Part shown: positions 21,483 through 32,559 of the stretch, one piece after another
Layout: every line of letters starts with the position of its first letter
Numbering within the stretch: position 1 is the stretch's first letter
From: Isochrysis galbana
Taxonomy: Eukaryota; Haptophyta; Isochrysidales; Isochrysidaceae
Assembly: GCA_018136815.1 (NCBI GenBank)
Contig: CM030944.1
Span: 169,875-233,874, forward strand
Direction of reading: 5' to 3'
Length of the DNA stretch: 64,000 nt
Notes under the pieces: generated by a model
What the model was told of the DNA's origin: nothing
Database searches by the model: none
The model's input: the letters and a program-made list of their open reading frames with translations, nothing else
Program-made: the position numbers and the translations under genes

Positions 21483-22683
21483 TCTGAGTGGGGGTGCGCG
21501 CATTGGCATGTCAATTGCCGGAAGGAAGGGCTGGATAGCTGGGGCGGGTGTCGGGTGTGTGTGTGCTGGAAGTGACACTTCTGCCCTTTGAGGACGGCAG
21601 AGGACGGGGTTCCAGCCCCGCAACCCCGAAAGTGGCCTTTGGTGGGCACTAGCATACTAGCATCCTTCATTGTAGCCCCAACGCGCCAAAATCTACTAAA
21701 AAAAAACTCCCTGGCCACCGCGAAAAACACACCGCATTGTCTTCGCTCGTACTCGCCACCATGAAATAATTGGCTTCTGAAACATTGCAGAAGCTCTTAT
21801 GACTTATGATAGCATGAGACACCTCTCCATCTCCATGCATTCACATCGACTTTTGGGTGCGATTGTGAAAAGTCGATTTTTCCCGTCCCCACCTCTGGTA
21901 TTTGAAATGTATTTGGCCGGAGGCCAAATACATATGTATTTGGCTGTATTTGCAGGCCCCAGCACCGTCTTTCCCATCTAGGGTTCACGGTGTAAAGGGG
22001 CCATTTTCTCACCCCTAATAAAAAAAACCCCATTGGACCGCCCTATGAGAGGCCGCCGGCCCTGTCGTGGACTCCACCGGAAGGGGACTACTTTTAAAAT
22101 TCGGCTCTTCCCCTTTGGGCGGAAGGCGAGCCGCGGCGCGCGGGGGCTCCGCCGCCGCCGCGGCATCTCTACCCGTGAGGCACGCGAGAGAGCCAAGGGG
22201 GGGCCTTGTTTATAGAATGAAACTCTCCAGAAGATTCATATCTTCAGGAAGACAGGGACGTGGAGTTGTATCAGTTTTCAGTCTGTTCGTTCCACTCGTA
22301 CGCGAATTAATCGTCGTATATAGTGTTTGTTTCCATCGCAAGGAGTGGCGGTCTCGCCGCCCTCTCGGCCTTCAACTCTCCACCTGTGCGCTAGAAGATG
22401 TCTCTCTCTCTCTCCTCGTCTCTCCTGAACGCCCCAAGATTCCCCTCTCGTTTCAATGGAAGAAGAGAGCGAATTCGTGGAAAGAGCCCGAGCAGCTCCG
22501 AGCGCGGCCTCCGTCGCGGAGGGCAGCTCGCTCCTTCGGTATGCACCTCTCGTTACTTTAATGACACCACCAGGAGAGAGGAGAAACTCACTTGGGGAGG
22601 TCGAGTAGGCGGAGAGGCGTAGGGGTCGAAGAGAGCGAGCTGAGAGCGGTGGAAGCAAGCGAGAGAGAGAGAGAGAGAGTAGG
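21483..22683. promoter_or_regulatory. EHD upstream region with hairpins and GA-tract leader
   Basis: No gene up to 22683. Holds a stem TGTATTTGGCC/GGCCAAATACA (about 21907-21932), a TCGACTTTT/AAAAGTCGA stem (about 21849-21880), a dispersed motif ending in GGACCGCCCTATGAGAGG (22005-22051) and, just before the EHD start codon, a (GA)n tract at 22660-22679. The leader of the EHD mRNA is probably within the last 350 bp. Confidence 0.4.
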
Positions 22684-25459
22684 ATGCCCAAGAAGGAAGC
22701 TGTTGCAGAGATCTTCGAGTCTGTCTCGGACGGCCTGAAGCAGCTCTACCGCTCTCGTATCCGCCCTGTTGAGGAGAGCTACCGCTTTGGAGAGTTCTAC
22801 TCTCCTCTTCTCACAGATTCGGATTTCGATGCGAAGCCTATGGTCCTGCTGCTGGGCCAGTACTCTGTGGGCAAGACGTCCTTCATCAAGTACCTGTTGG
22901 GGAGGGACTTCCCGGGGAGCCACATCGGGCCGGAGCCCACCACAGACCGATTCATCGCCGTGATGCACGGGAAGGAGGATAAGACGACGCCGGGCAATGC
23001 GCTCGCGGGTGAGAGAGAGGAGGGGGGGGGGGGGGAGGAGGGGGGGGGGGAGGGGAGCGGGGAGAGGGAGGGGAGAGGGAGAGAGGAGGGGAAGGGGAGG
23101 GGAGCGGGGCGAGGGAGGGGGGGAGCGTGCCGGACGGTGGCGGGCGACTGCACGTGGGCCAAGGGAAGGCCAGCGGAGAGCCGCTGGGGGTCGGTGGAGA
23201 GGCGGGATGGGCAGAAGGATTGGATGGCGGGGGGCCTGTCGAGGCCAAGCTTTCGAGGCGACGGCGTCGCGCGCATAGGGGGGAACGTATCACCGGAGCG
23301 GATGGAGGGTGAGGCAGAGGTCGAGGGGAGGGCGTGCGGCAAGCGAGACGGAATAGGCGCTGCACGCAGTGGGGCGTGCGAGGAGGGAGCCCATCCGCAT
23401 GTCGACTGCTCACGGCGCCTCCGAGCGGTTGCGGGAGCGCCGACGAATGGCGACGCCGTAAGGCTGGGGCCCGTGACGCGCCCGTTTCTCCGAGGCAATG
23501 AAACGGATTGTTGGGGCAGGGAGGGGGTCGGCATTTCGCCATAGTCCAAGGGAGCGGGAGGAATAGCACGCGCGCCTACTCGCGCGGCCCTCCATTCTCT
23601 CCCCCTCTTACCAGTCGCCCCCCCGCCCGCCACAACACTCCTCCTTGACCAACCTCTCCCCGCGCCCTTTTCCACCACTACCTGCCAGTCTCCGCCAATA
23701 TGCCCTTCCGCGGCCTCGAGATGTTCGGCAATGGCTTCCTCTCCAAGTTCCAGGGCGCGCAGCTCGACTCGCCGCTGCTGCAGCACGTAACACTCATCGA
23801 CACGCCTGGCGTCCTCTCGGGCGAGAAGCAGCGCATCGGCCGCACCTACTCGTTCACCGAGGTGTGCCGCTGGTTTGCCGCGCGCGCAGACATCATCCTG
23901 CTCCTCTTCGACGCACACAAGCTCGACATTTCTGACGAGTTCAAGGAGGCGATCGAGGCGCTCAAGGGGCACGACGACAAGATTCGCGTCGTGCTCAACA
24001 AGGCGGACGCGGTGGATTCGCAAAAGTTGCTCAGGATCTACGGCTCGCTCATGTGGTGCGCTTGCGCGCGCGCGGTCCAGGCAGGCGCTCACACCGCGCG
24101 CCGGCCGCAAATGCGGCCAATGCCGACCCGTACACCGCGCCCGGCCGGCACGCGTACAGGTCGCTCGGCAAGGTGATCAAGACGCCCGAGTGCATGCGCG
24201 TCTATATTGGCTCCTTCTGGGAGCAGCCGCTGCGCGGCTCGGAGTGGTCGCGCCAGCTCTTTGAGATGGAGATGCGCGACCTGCTCACCGACCTGAAGAA
24301 CGTGCCCAAGAATGCCGCCGTGCGCAAGGTACCCCTCGCAGCGAGCGCTCCTCCACGCTCGCTTCCAGGCCGCAGCCACACCCGCCGCACACCCGCCGTC
24401 CGATTGCGCCGCCGCCGCGCGCCGCGCAGGTCAACGAGCTCGTCAAGCGGGTGCGGCTCGCCAAGGCGCATGCCTACATCGTGAGCCACCTCAAGAAAGA
24501 GATGCCCTCCATGTTCGGCAAGGAGAAGGCACAGACGAAACTGCTCGCCAACCTCGAGGACCACTTTCTCAAGGCGCGTTCCGGCCACCCGCGCCATCCC
24601 GCCAGCCCACCAGCCGCGCTGCCCGTCGGTCTTAACCAGTCGCCCCTCCTTAACGCTCCAGGTGCACCGCACACACACGTTGCCGGTGGGCGACTTCCCC
24701 GACGTCGGCAAGTTCCGCGAGGTAATGTCGGCGCACGACCTGACAAAGTTCCCCAAGCTTGACATCAAGATGATCCACGCGATGGAGGCTGTGCTTGCGC
24801 ACGAGATCCCCAAGCTCATGGCGCAGTTCCCACAGGTACGTCTTGCCGCGAATGCCCAGAACTGCCCGCTCCGGCCCATTCCCGCCTGCCCTCGCCTGCC
24901 TGCAGACCTCCCCCTCCTCACCCCCCCCTCCTCACCCCCCCCCGCGGCGCAGGAGGGTACCGTCAGTAGTGGCTCGGGCGCCGCGGTGCACACGGCACTC
25001 CACCATGTGGCGGAGCACATCGCGTCTGTACCGCCGCCAACCTTGCCGCCCGCCGCCCAGATCGGCTACGCGGCCGCGCCGCCGCCCGCCGCGCCGCCGC
25101 CTACCACCAATGGTGGGTACACGGGCAACCCGTACGACCTGCCCGGCGGAAGAGGCGCTTGGAGCATCCCGCCGGCCGACAAGGCGAGGTATGACGAGGT
25201 TTTTGCGACGCTCTCGCCCACCGGCGGCCTCGCGAGCGGGATGACCGTCCGACCCATCCTTGAGCGCTCCGGGCTGCCCGTCGACGTGCTGCGCCAGGTC
25301 TGGAACTTGAGCGACATTGACCGTGATGGGCAACTCGACGCCGACGAGTTTGCGGTCGCGATGCACCTCACGCGCGAGTGTAACGCCGGTCGTGCGCTTC
25401 CGCCCACATTGCCGCTCGACGTGTGCCCACCCGCCAAGCGGCACTTGATGCCCGCATGA
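22684..25459 (+). CDS. EHD: EH-domain (EHD) dynamin-related ATPase, copy in R1
   Basis: Six exons join in frame to 561 residues (human EHD1 is 534): 22684-23008, 23689-24055, 24160-24328, 24430-24573, 24662-24835, 24953-25459. Introns are GT-AG except intron 4 (24574-24661), which starts GC. Exon 1 carries the P-loop GQYSVGKTS and the switch TTDRF. Exon 2 carries IDTPGVLSGEKQR and VLNKAD. Exons 3-5 encode the helical stalk (KTPECMRVYIGSFW, HAYIVSHLKKEMPSMFGKE). Exon 6 is a Pro-rich linker and a C-terminal EH domain with the EF loop DIDRDGQLDADEF. EHD proteins hydrolyse ATP, oligomerise on membrane tubules and act in endocytic recycling; the EH domain binds NPF peptides. The start is the first ATG after the GA tract and gives the usual short N-terminus. 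Exons appear identical to the copy at 44798. Confidence 0.93.
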
Positions 25460-26108
25460 TGCGGCGCGCCGCGGGCGGAGGTGGCACACGCCCGTGCTTG
25501 CGACAACAGGCAGCGCGTCTGCTCGTGCGCGCGGGCACGGGCAGTCAGCTAGGCGGAGTGCACGTTCGCACAGATGGAAGCCCCGGGCGCACCAACGCCA
25601 TGGGCGGCATCGACTGCCTCTACCCTGGGCGGGCGGAGCTGATGGTCTTGCCTACGACCGGCTGTTCTTGGGGTTGTTGACGCTAGTGGTCCACTCGTCA
25701 TTCTAGGGTCCAATTGGAGGCAGTGGTGGGAGTAATGGTTGGAGGAATCGTTTGTGCCGGCGGGGCGCTGCCGCTGGACTTCTCTGCACCTACAAGCAAC
25801 GAGTGCGCGTTCTGGCTGGAGCGATGCTCGGCGTTGTAGCGAAGGAGGCAGTGCGCAATATGTTGTGCTGGTGTCATTCGCAGGGGATGGCGGCAAGTGA
25901 GTTCCATGTACTGTGAATGGGCGTACGCGACGGGCGGGTACGGTTGTGGAGGTGTGGTTCAGTGTAGGTCACGAGTGCGGGGCGTGCACTCTATGGGTGC
26001 TCGTGCAGGATCGGATTGGCGCGTTGTCGTATAACGGGCAATAAAACAACTAAATATTAGTCCCGCCACTGCCTTGTTGCATCATGCATCCGCGATCGAC
26101 CCTAGAGG
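25460..26108. other. EHD 3' region
   Basis: No coding frame supported. AATAAA at 26040-26045 is a plausible polyadenylation signal about 580 bp after the stop codon. Confidence 0.4.
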
Positions 26109-26265
26109 GTGCAACCTCAAGTTTGGTTGTTTTTTCGGCAACTACCCCCATGTGGACGCTATAAGTTCTACTTGCAGGACCCCCACCTTATAGTACAAAG
26201 ATGGTAAGTGCAACCACAGGACTGGTTGTTTTTTCGGCAACTACCCCCGTGTGGACGGTATAAGT
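26109..26265 (+). repeat. Two 99-bp-spaced stem-loop plus T-run repeats
   Basis: GTGCAACC-loop-GGTTGTTTTTTCGG starts at 26109 and again at 26208, each followed by CAACTACCCCC and TATAAGTTC. A CAACC/GGTTG stem followed by six T resembles a Pol III or intrinsic-type terminator. A related copy opens block R1 at 17901-17945. The R2 equivalents are at 48223 and 48322. Confidence 0.5.
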
Positions 26266-26656
26266 TCGACCACCTCATTAAGGATTAAGGTACAAAAGTA
26301 CAGGGCTACACGATTTGACCGCAAAAAAACGGACATCGCAGCCAGGCCCGCCCATCATCCACCGCGCGTTCGCTCCTCTCCAACCAAACCAAAGCAGGTG
26401 GTTGCACCCCACCCCACCGTACGAAGGCGCGCAGGCGTCCCATAGGCGGGAGGAGAGGCGTCCCACAGAGGCGGGCGGGGAGGCGCGCCAACGTCTCCTG
26501 ACGGGGGGGGGGGGGGGCAGTGGCTAGGCTGAGCAAGGGCAGCGCCGGGCGAGCGGAAGCAGCACCTAGAGCGATGCCCCCCCCCCCCCCATCACGTGGC
26601 ACTGTTCGTTTTGGCTGACGAGTAGAGGGGTATTCAACTTCTTAATAAGGCGAGGA

Positions 26657-26797
26657 GCGCTCAATCACCATCACCCACAGCATAGAAAAGCGTTCAATCA
26701 CCATCACCCACAGCATAGAAAAGCGTTCAATCACCATCAGCCCACACGTGGAACGCGTTCAATCACCATCAGCCTACACATGGAAAAGCGTTCAATC
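26657..26797 (+). repeat. 33-bp tandem repeat, 4.3 copies
   Basis: Units beginning GCGTTCAATCACCATCA start at 26657, 26690, 26723, 26755 and 26788. The R2 copy is at 48772-48912. Confidence 0.85.
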
Positions 26798-26814
26798 GCG
26801 GAAGATCGTGGGGA

Positions 26815-27175
26815 TCATGAGGGTAGCTATCCAACCCACTCGTTTGGCAAGAGGGACCCTCGTGCGAGGAGCCTAACTCGTCCGCCTGTAGTCGGGAGAT
26901 CTATCCCATAGTATGGTTTGAACGTCAGAATCTATGGCCTCCATGAACCACGCCGGCGGGTGGACGTGGACAGCCAATATCTCGGCGTCCCGTATATTAT
27001 GAAGTTCACTAGTAGGGTCCTTCCATGAATGGAGAGACTCGTCATTCCCCTCCATGTTGCGACTTTCTTTTTAAGCTTGGCGTATAGCTTCTCCCAGAAA
27101 GAGTCATTGTCTGGTCCTTCCCAGAATGGGACTCCTAGTATGGTCGCAAAATCGCCTTCGCCGAGTGTTTTAAGA
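26815..27175 (-). mobile_element. LINE reverse-transcriptase fragment
   Basis: Minus-strand translation gives VNFIIYG-PRYWLST, close to VNFIIYGIPRYWLQT in the LINE at 10468-15394, preceded by a 'LGVPFW..' thumb segment. It is a short diverged relative, about 120 codons, with no ends visible. Confidence 0.65.
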
Positions 27176-28301
27176 TATGCAAGTTTTTGACCGAGAACGA
27201 GAACGAGAGAATCATAACGATAAATACCGAACGAAGAGAAGAGAGAAGCCTAACGAGCGTCGATTCGCGAATGCGACAGAACAACGGCCGGAGGAAACGA
27301 ACCGCGCGCGGAGGAGAAAGAAGAACCTCGAACCTCGCGGGGGGGGGATAATGTAACGGCCGGAGGCGACGGACGGCACGCCGAGGGAAAGAACCTGCCG
27401 GGGGGGAGCGAGGGACTGAGGGCACGGAGGGGCAGCGTGTGAGGGCGCGTGACCGATCTCGGAGCGAGATCGCGTCCTTTCCCTCGCGGGATGCCCCTAG
27501 GCCCTAGCATGGCCCTCACACACCCGCGCCACAAACGGCGCAACACCGACCTAACCTGCGACAAACAATGAGAATAAGACACCCAACACCCGTAGTACAT
27601 CAGCAAAGCTACGCCGCAAGCCCCCCCCCCCCCCCTTGAAGTGCACATGGGTCGACCCCCCCCGATGCCGAAACATGAGTGAGGACTGAGAACTGAGGGA
27701 GGGAAGCGAAAAGGGGAGCAGTTCGTGGAGTAAGGTTGTCGGCTATGGGTGCCCGGAGGAAGGGCGAGTGAGTAATCCTTGTGGGCGGCATCTTCAAGAC
27801 TTTTTTTGAGAGCACTACGTGTTGTGCTTTTTCGTTCTGCCTTCTTCCCTAGCTATCATCGGAACGCATACAACATGACTCGTTCGAGGCAGCGTGCGTA
27901 TGCATGAATCGCTGCCGTACAACACGGACGGTGTGTGCAACAGCACGCCCAGAGATTTCCACCGCCCCGCGGATACGTTTCCTTCACACCGAGAACGCGT
28001 TGCGCGAGAGAAGCACATGCCGACAAAACAGCGACCCGCCCCATCCACAACTACAAGTTGCCGGCAACACATGGCAGGCACAGAGACGAACGCTGCTCGC
28101 CGCTCGCGCGCGACGATGGTATTTTGGCAAACACATTGTTGGTTTGGGCCGGCGTCAGTCTGCCAAAGGAGCGCCGCTCATTGCGTTGGCGTCCCCGACA
28201 CCCGAGAGATCGGACACGCGGCCAAGAGGGCACAAACGGGCGCTGCGGCTGGCCCGATCCGTGCATCGGCTGGCCAGCCCCCCGACTCACGGCGATGCCG
28301 C
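27176..28301. other. Intergenic stretch between EHD and START genes
   Basis: Holds GTCGATTCGCGAATGCGACA (27258-27277), also present at 60989, G- and C-runs, and no supported gene. The minus-strand frame at 27815-28081 has no recognisable features. Confidence 0.4.
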
Positions 28302-29536
28302 CTAGCACTGGCTGGGCGCCTGATTGGCGAGCCCTCTCCGGATGGCGAGCTCGGCGGGAGGCGCGCGCGCCCACGGCGGCCGGAACTTGAGCTTCTCCTT
28401 GAGCTCGCGCGCCGACGGGAGTGCCGGCCGCCGCTTCACGGGCGGCAGCGCGCGGTCCCACGCGGCGCGCGCGCCGCGGAGCCGCGCGCCGAGGCCGAGC
28501 GGCCTTGCTGCGCCTTTTGCTCCGCCTTGATCTTCTGCCACTCGGCAACCGATCGTGGTTCACCCAGACAGTGGCCTGCTTGACCGCAGTCTTGGCGAGG
28601 ATGGTGTAGACGGGAGCGGGCACCCAGCCTCTCAGCTTGGTGTCGCAGGAGTAGTAGACACGGCACGATTCGCGCGAGCGCGGCTGGACATACCTGGACG
28701 GCGCGGGCGAGGCGGCGTGGTGGGTGCGGCGCGACGCAGTGCGACGTCACAACCGCGCGTGGAGGATGTCGCGTCAGGACTGTGCGGCGCACCAGTAGCC
28801 GACCGAGTCATCAAGGTCCGACTCGCGGTCATAGTCTAGGTTCCACACGACACATCCTTTGTCGTTGTCCACAAAGTGCTGCATGTAGTACTTGAACTTC
28901 ATGTGGAGCGCGTGGATCCGGTACTCGCAGCACACCTCGAGCGAGCCGTCGGGCCGCTCCTCACGTTTGTAGACCTTGCAGTCATCGCAGCTGGCGGAAG
29001 GGTGCGCAGTGGCGGGCAAGCATCAGAGCGGCACGCGGAGCACGTGAGGAAACGTGGGCGTGGGGGACGGGGGAGTGGGAAGAAAGGAGCGGAGAGGCTA
29101 AGTGTCCAGCTGCAAGAGGTGCTCGTGCGTGGTCGAGCGAGAGGAGAGCTGAGGGAGGCGAGTGGGGAGAGCAGGGAGTGCTGCCCCTACCCCTTGACCA
29201 TCCTCGGGTAGGCCTCAAAGTCGTTGATTCTGCCCATGACGACGCTCTTTGGTGCTGCCAACGTCCCTCACCATGAGCAGCCTGCGTGTACCGCCCTCCC
29301 TCCTCTCATCTGCAGAGGAGGTTGAGGAGTGAGGAGAGCTCTCACGACCGTCGATCCGCATGAGAGGCTCTCCTCATCTGAGGCAGAGAGGAGAAGGGTC
29401 GGGGGCCGAGGAGGTAGGGAGAGAGCTTGCCGGAGTGCGGGTGTGGCGAGTGCGCGTCTGAAGAGAGGGAGGCGGGGAGGAAGGAGAGGGGGAGGAAGAG
29501 GAGCGCGCCGCGCAGAGAGGATGAGAGGCCTCTCAT
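28302..29536 (-). pseudogene. START/polyketide-cyclase-like gene, R1 copy, frame broken as assembled
   Basis: Three exons equivalent to the intact copy at 50425-51661: 29191-29536, 28793-28990 and 28302-28693. Exon 2 is intact (CDDCKVYKREERPDGSLEVC to SVGYW). Exon 1 has an extra C in the codons before PKSVVMGRI (GTTGGCAGC instead of GTTGCAGCA), and exon 3 lacks one base after VNH (CACGATCGG instead of CACGAGTCGG), so neither outer exon reads through. Because R2 is clean at both sites and both are single-base changes, sequencing or consensus error is the likeliest cause; a decayed duplicate is the alternative. Confidence 0.7.
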
Positions 29537-29554
29537 CGCTCGCGCGAGCGCTCT

Positions 29555-29601
29555 TCTCTCTCTCTCTCTCTCTCCTCTCTCTCCTCTCCCCCCCCCCCCC
29601 C

Positions 29602-29668
<67 letters not shown>

Positions 29669-29790
29669 CCCCTCCCCTCCCTCCCTCCCTCCCTCCCTCC
29701 CTCCCCTCCTCCCTCCCTCTCTCTCTCTCCCTCCCTCCCTCCCTCCCTCCCTCCCTCCTCCTCTCTCTCCCTCTCTCGGGAGGCAACTAG
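29555..29790. repeat. CT/CCCT microsatellite where R1 and R2 diverge
   Basis: About 230 bp of (CT)n with a C-run at 29588-29601 and CCCT runs. R1 and R2 match up to the C-run and are unrelated beyond the tract. Confidence 0.95.
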
Positions 29791-30159
29791 TTGGTGCGCC
29801 CGACGGCGCCGTTCGTCTCAGCCGCAACCTCAGTGGGTGGGGGAAGGAAGGGCGAGGACGCGGAAATAGGTGGTGGGCGGCGGCGGCTTAGATGGCGAGA
29901 ACAGGGGCGGTGCGCTGAGCAGCCAAGTGCAGGTCAGGTGCGGCTGGAGGAGCGGCAAGCGTCTCTCTCTGTTGACCCACCGTGGCTTTCGCTCCCGTGT
30001 TTATTACGTGTTGCCCTTGTTTATGTTAGAAAGTGGTGTGGCGTGTCTTCTTACGCACCCAGCAGCCGTCGCAGCGCTCTGCGATCGAAGCCATGCCGTG
30101 ACCCCTCGTACCCTTAGCCCCTACTGCCTTGTGTGTGGTCTCTCACTAGTAATCACCCA
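29791..30159. other. Intergenic stretch
   Basis: No gene recognised; may include the leader of the retroelement that follows. Confidence 0.4.
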
Positions 30160-30835
30160 TTAGAGATGACTCAATCTGTTCCTATGGACCCATCAACCGC
30201 CCTCTGCACTGCCAAATTCGCCCTCGCCGCCGCGCGCGGACCCCGTTACCACTGCACCCGTGCCCAAGCCTTCCCAAGTATCTTCACCCGCTACCCAAGT
30301 CGATAGGCCGCCTACGTACGCGTGGGTTGCCAAGGATGGAGTCTCAGGAGCCTTACCCGGATCATGGGAACAGTCCATCTCCACAGTGTCGCGTCATGGA
30401 TGCCCCCTCGGCTCGCTCGCCTGGGAGATTTGCATGCCTTATCTCGACGACGTGGGTATCTGGGCTACGGGGCTCGGGAACACCCCTGAGGAGAGGGAGA
30501 CGGACTCCTTTGAGCAAATGCTCCACCGGCTCGACCTCGTCCTGAACGCCTCATTTGGGCCGGCTTGACATGCAAGATGTCTAAATGCCTCTTCTTCGCC
30601 ACCTCAGCGGAGTACCTCGGACACGTGGTGTCAGAGACGGACTGCACATGGACCCCAAGAAGGTAGAAGCTGTCGCCAATATCGACCCCAAGCGGATTAA
30701 CTCCTTAGAGGCGGTCCGGTCCTTCCTGGGGTTGTGTTCGTACTACCGCCGTTTCATTAGGAGGTTCGCCATTCGCGCCGCACCGCTCACCGCGCTCACT
30801 CGTTCCGGCGTTGACGTCGCCGTCCAGTCGCAAAC
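30160..30835 (+). mobile_element. Ty3/gypsy fossil: gag-start-like piece and reverse transcriptase piece
   Basis: Contains an RT active-site region (around 30430-30540, with MPYLDDVGIW) followed by the connection toward RNase H (YLGHVVSE, FLGLCSYYRRFIRRFA at 30610-30780). Both are hallmarks of Ty3/gypsy pol. A short frame opening with ATG at 30166 may be a gag start. The copy is badly truncated and broken, with at least three breaks; integrase, protease and clear LTRs are not seen. Probably old. Confidence 0.75.
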
Positions 30836-30894
30836 TCCGGCGCCCGACCAAGGCGAGAGGCGTCCGTCGCGGTCCGTCGGCTACCGTCACGTCG

Positions 30895-31370
30895 ACACGG
30901 CCGTCTTCCTGTCGAGCTCGTCCTTCCACAGCTCTCCATCACCTTGTACATGGAGTAGCACTCGTCGAATTTCTTGCGCCACTCGGTATCTCTTCCTCCA
31001 ACTCGGCTTTCTCCTTGTTCTGCTTGCAGATCACTTGGCGTTGGAAGTCATCCCCCTTGTTCGCCTCTATCACCATGCGCGCCATGAAGTCGTTGTGCCC
31101 TTGATCGCCTCGAGCTCCGCCGCCATCGCCTCCGCCTCGGTCAGCTCCACGTTGGCGTCGCCCGTCGGGCTCTTCATCATCTTGGCCATTTTGACTGCCC
31201 GCTGTACCCGCCGTTCTTGTTCAGCTCGACGAGCGTCGACCTCGCTTGGACGTGTACCCACGGCGTCATCGACCGCTTCACACCCCCCTTCGTCATGTAG
31301 CCATCGCGCGCCTCCGAGATGTACTTCCGGAGCTCGGTGCGGCGAGGTCGATCTCCTTATCGCTCATCAT
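30895..31370 (-). other. Charged helical coding remnant of unknown origin
   Basis: Minus-strand frames overlap to give a run of highly charged, helix-forming peptide, the longest open part being 31261-31070 (AEQERRVQRAVKMAKMMKSP, then LTEAEAMAAELEAIKG). Codon composition is protein-like, but the sense is spread over more than one frame. No family recognised. Because it adjoins retroelement debris it may be part of an element. Confidence 0.35.
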
Positions 31371-31399
31371 GGCTCTGTCGCTCACTGCCGTCGCTCACG

Positions 31400-32555
31400 C
31401 TCCGTCCGTTGCCTTTTTCACCTCCCCCACTCTAATAATAGAGTCATCAAAGATCGTAGCTCACTGCATCTCGCGTGTCTTCGGATCATTCCCTCGCTTT
31501 CGTTGTTGTTGCAGATTGTTTCTCTTTCTCCGTTATTGCCGCTATTTGCAGGAGATGAGACGGTGTCCGTCTGCGGTTGCACCCACCGCAACACCCGAGC
31601 AAAACTCCTGTAAAAGGGAGAAATGGGTGGGACGATGCGTACAAATAGGTCGCCGCGTCAAGCTTCCGAATTTGTGCTCAAAGGGCCCACGGGTGCTCTC
31701 GTCTTCTATTTAAGCGTCGCCTTCAACGTTTGGTTTCTCGGTTACCTTTGGTTTCTCTCGCCTCGTTGTTCTAATTCTGGATTTCTTCTGTTTCGTTATT
31801 CGGTTCTCCTTCCATGCCGCTCGTCGAGACGACTCGAATTTAGTCGGGAGTGTCGTATTCCATACGAGGACAGGCTTTTACTTTTAGCCTGTGAGTAATT
31901 TTAACTCTCAAGGTCTCGTTGATGGGTATGTCGCCTCTTCTCCTACTTTCTCTTGATGTCATCAAACGTTCCATGATTGTCGTCTGTCTTCTATTATACC
32001 TCGGTCGCATCTCCCCAGCGAGGTCTGCTCTCGTTGTGCCGACTCCTCTGTCGCATGCTTGTGCGCTGCTAGTTGCCTTGGTGCCGACGCTTGACCGTCC
32101 GTCCAAGTGCGGTTAGTTTTCGCCCCGTTTGGTTTAGTTTGTGTGTCTCTGTGGACCTTGGACTTTTGAGTCCTCGCGTAGTAGTCCCTCGAGTCTCCTT
32201 GACCTAAGAAGCTCTCATTCTCACTCTCTCTCTTCCACTAGCTCGCTAGCTAGCCTCGTCTCTACTCTCCGACGCCACGCGTTGCAACCCTCGGAACATC
32301 AGTCTACCTCTTCGCTCATAGCGCTCGATGGCAGACACTGTCAGACCCGACTCCTACTGACCTCTCAGACATTTTCCCGCAAGCAACAAACACGACTCTT
32401 TCACGGCCGCGTCAGCTGCCGGCTCGATCGAACGGCCCTCTGCCTACGAGCCTGTAGTCATCGCATGTTCGACAGTATCCCAACGACCCAGAGGCATCGG
32501 CGTCAGATTAGCGCGCTCGGACGCACAGCGCGCCTGTTCCAATGTGGGTGCCCGG
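31400..32555. other. T-rich stretch, possibly LTR-derived
   Basis: Distinctly lower GC than its surroundings, with a TATTTAAG box near 31706 and CT-rich segments. No gene. It could be an LTR or leader of the neighbouring fossil, but no paired copy is in the window. Confidence 0.3.
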
Positions 32556-32559
32556 ACAC

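Larger units (their letters stand above)
17902..29600. repeat. Block R1 of an 11.7-kb duplication (R2 at 40059-51737)
   Basis: From AACATGCAACCTCAG onward the sequence matches 40059 onward through every element and gene up to the CT microsatellite. The coordinate offset drifts from 22157 at the start to 22134 (18449), 22122 (19363), 22118 (20645) and 22114 (22684), and then to 22125 near 28800. Most mismatches are therefore single-base indels. R2 loses bases near the gap; R1 loses bases near its right end. Confidence 0.95.

Noticed and set aside
22797-24110. 437-residue minus-strand ORF across the EHD gene
   Set aside because: It overlaps EHD exons and intron 1 antisense and has only low-complexity Pro/Arg content.
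27815-28081. Minus-strand ORF downstream of the START-like gene
   Set aside because: No motif, no splice context, and the plus strand is equally open; treated as non-coding.
29268-29891. Ser/Pro/Leu and Arg/Glu-rich ORFs over the CT tract
   Set aside because: Produced by translating (CT)n and (GA)n; not genes.
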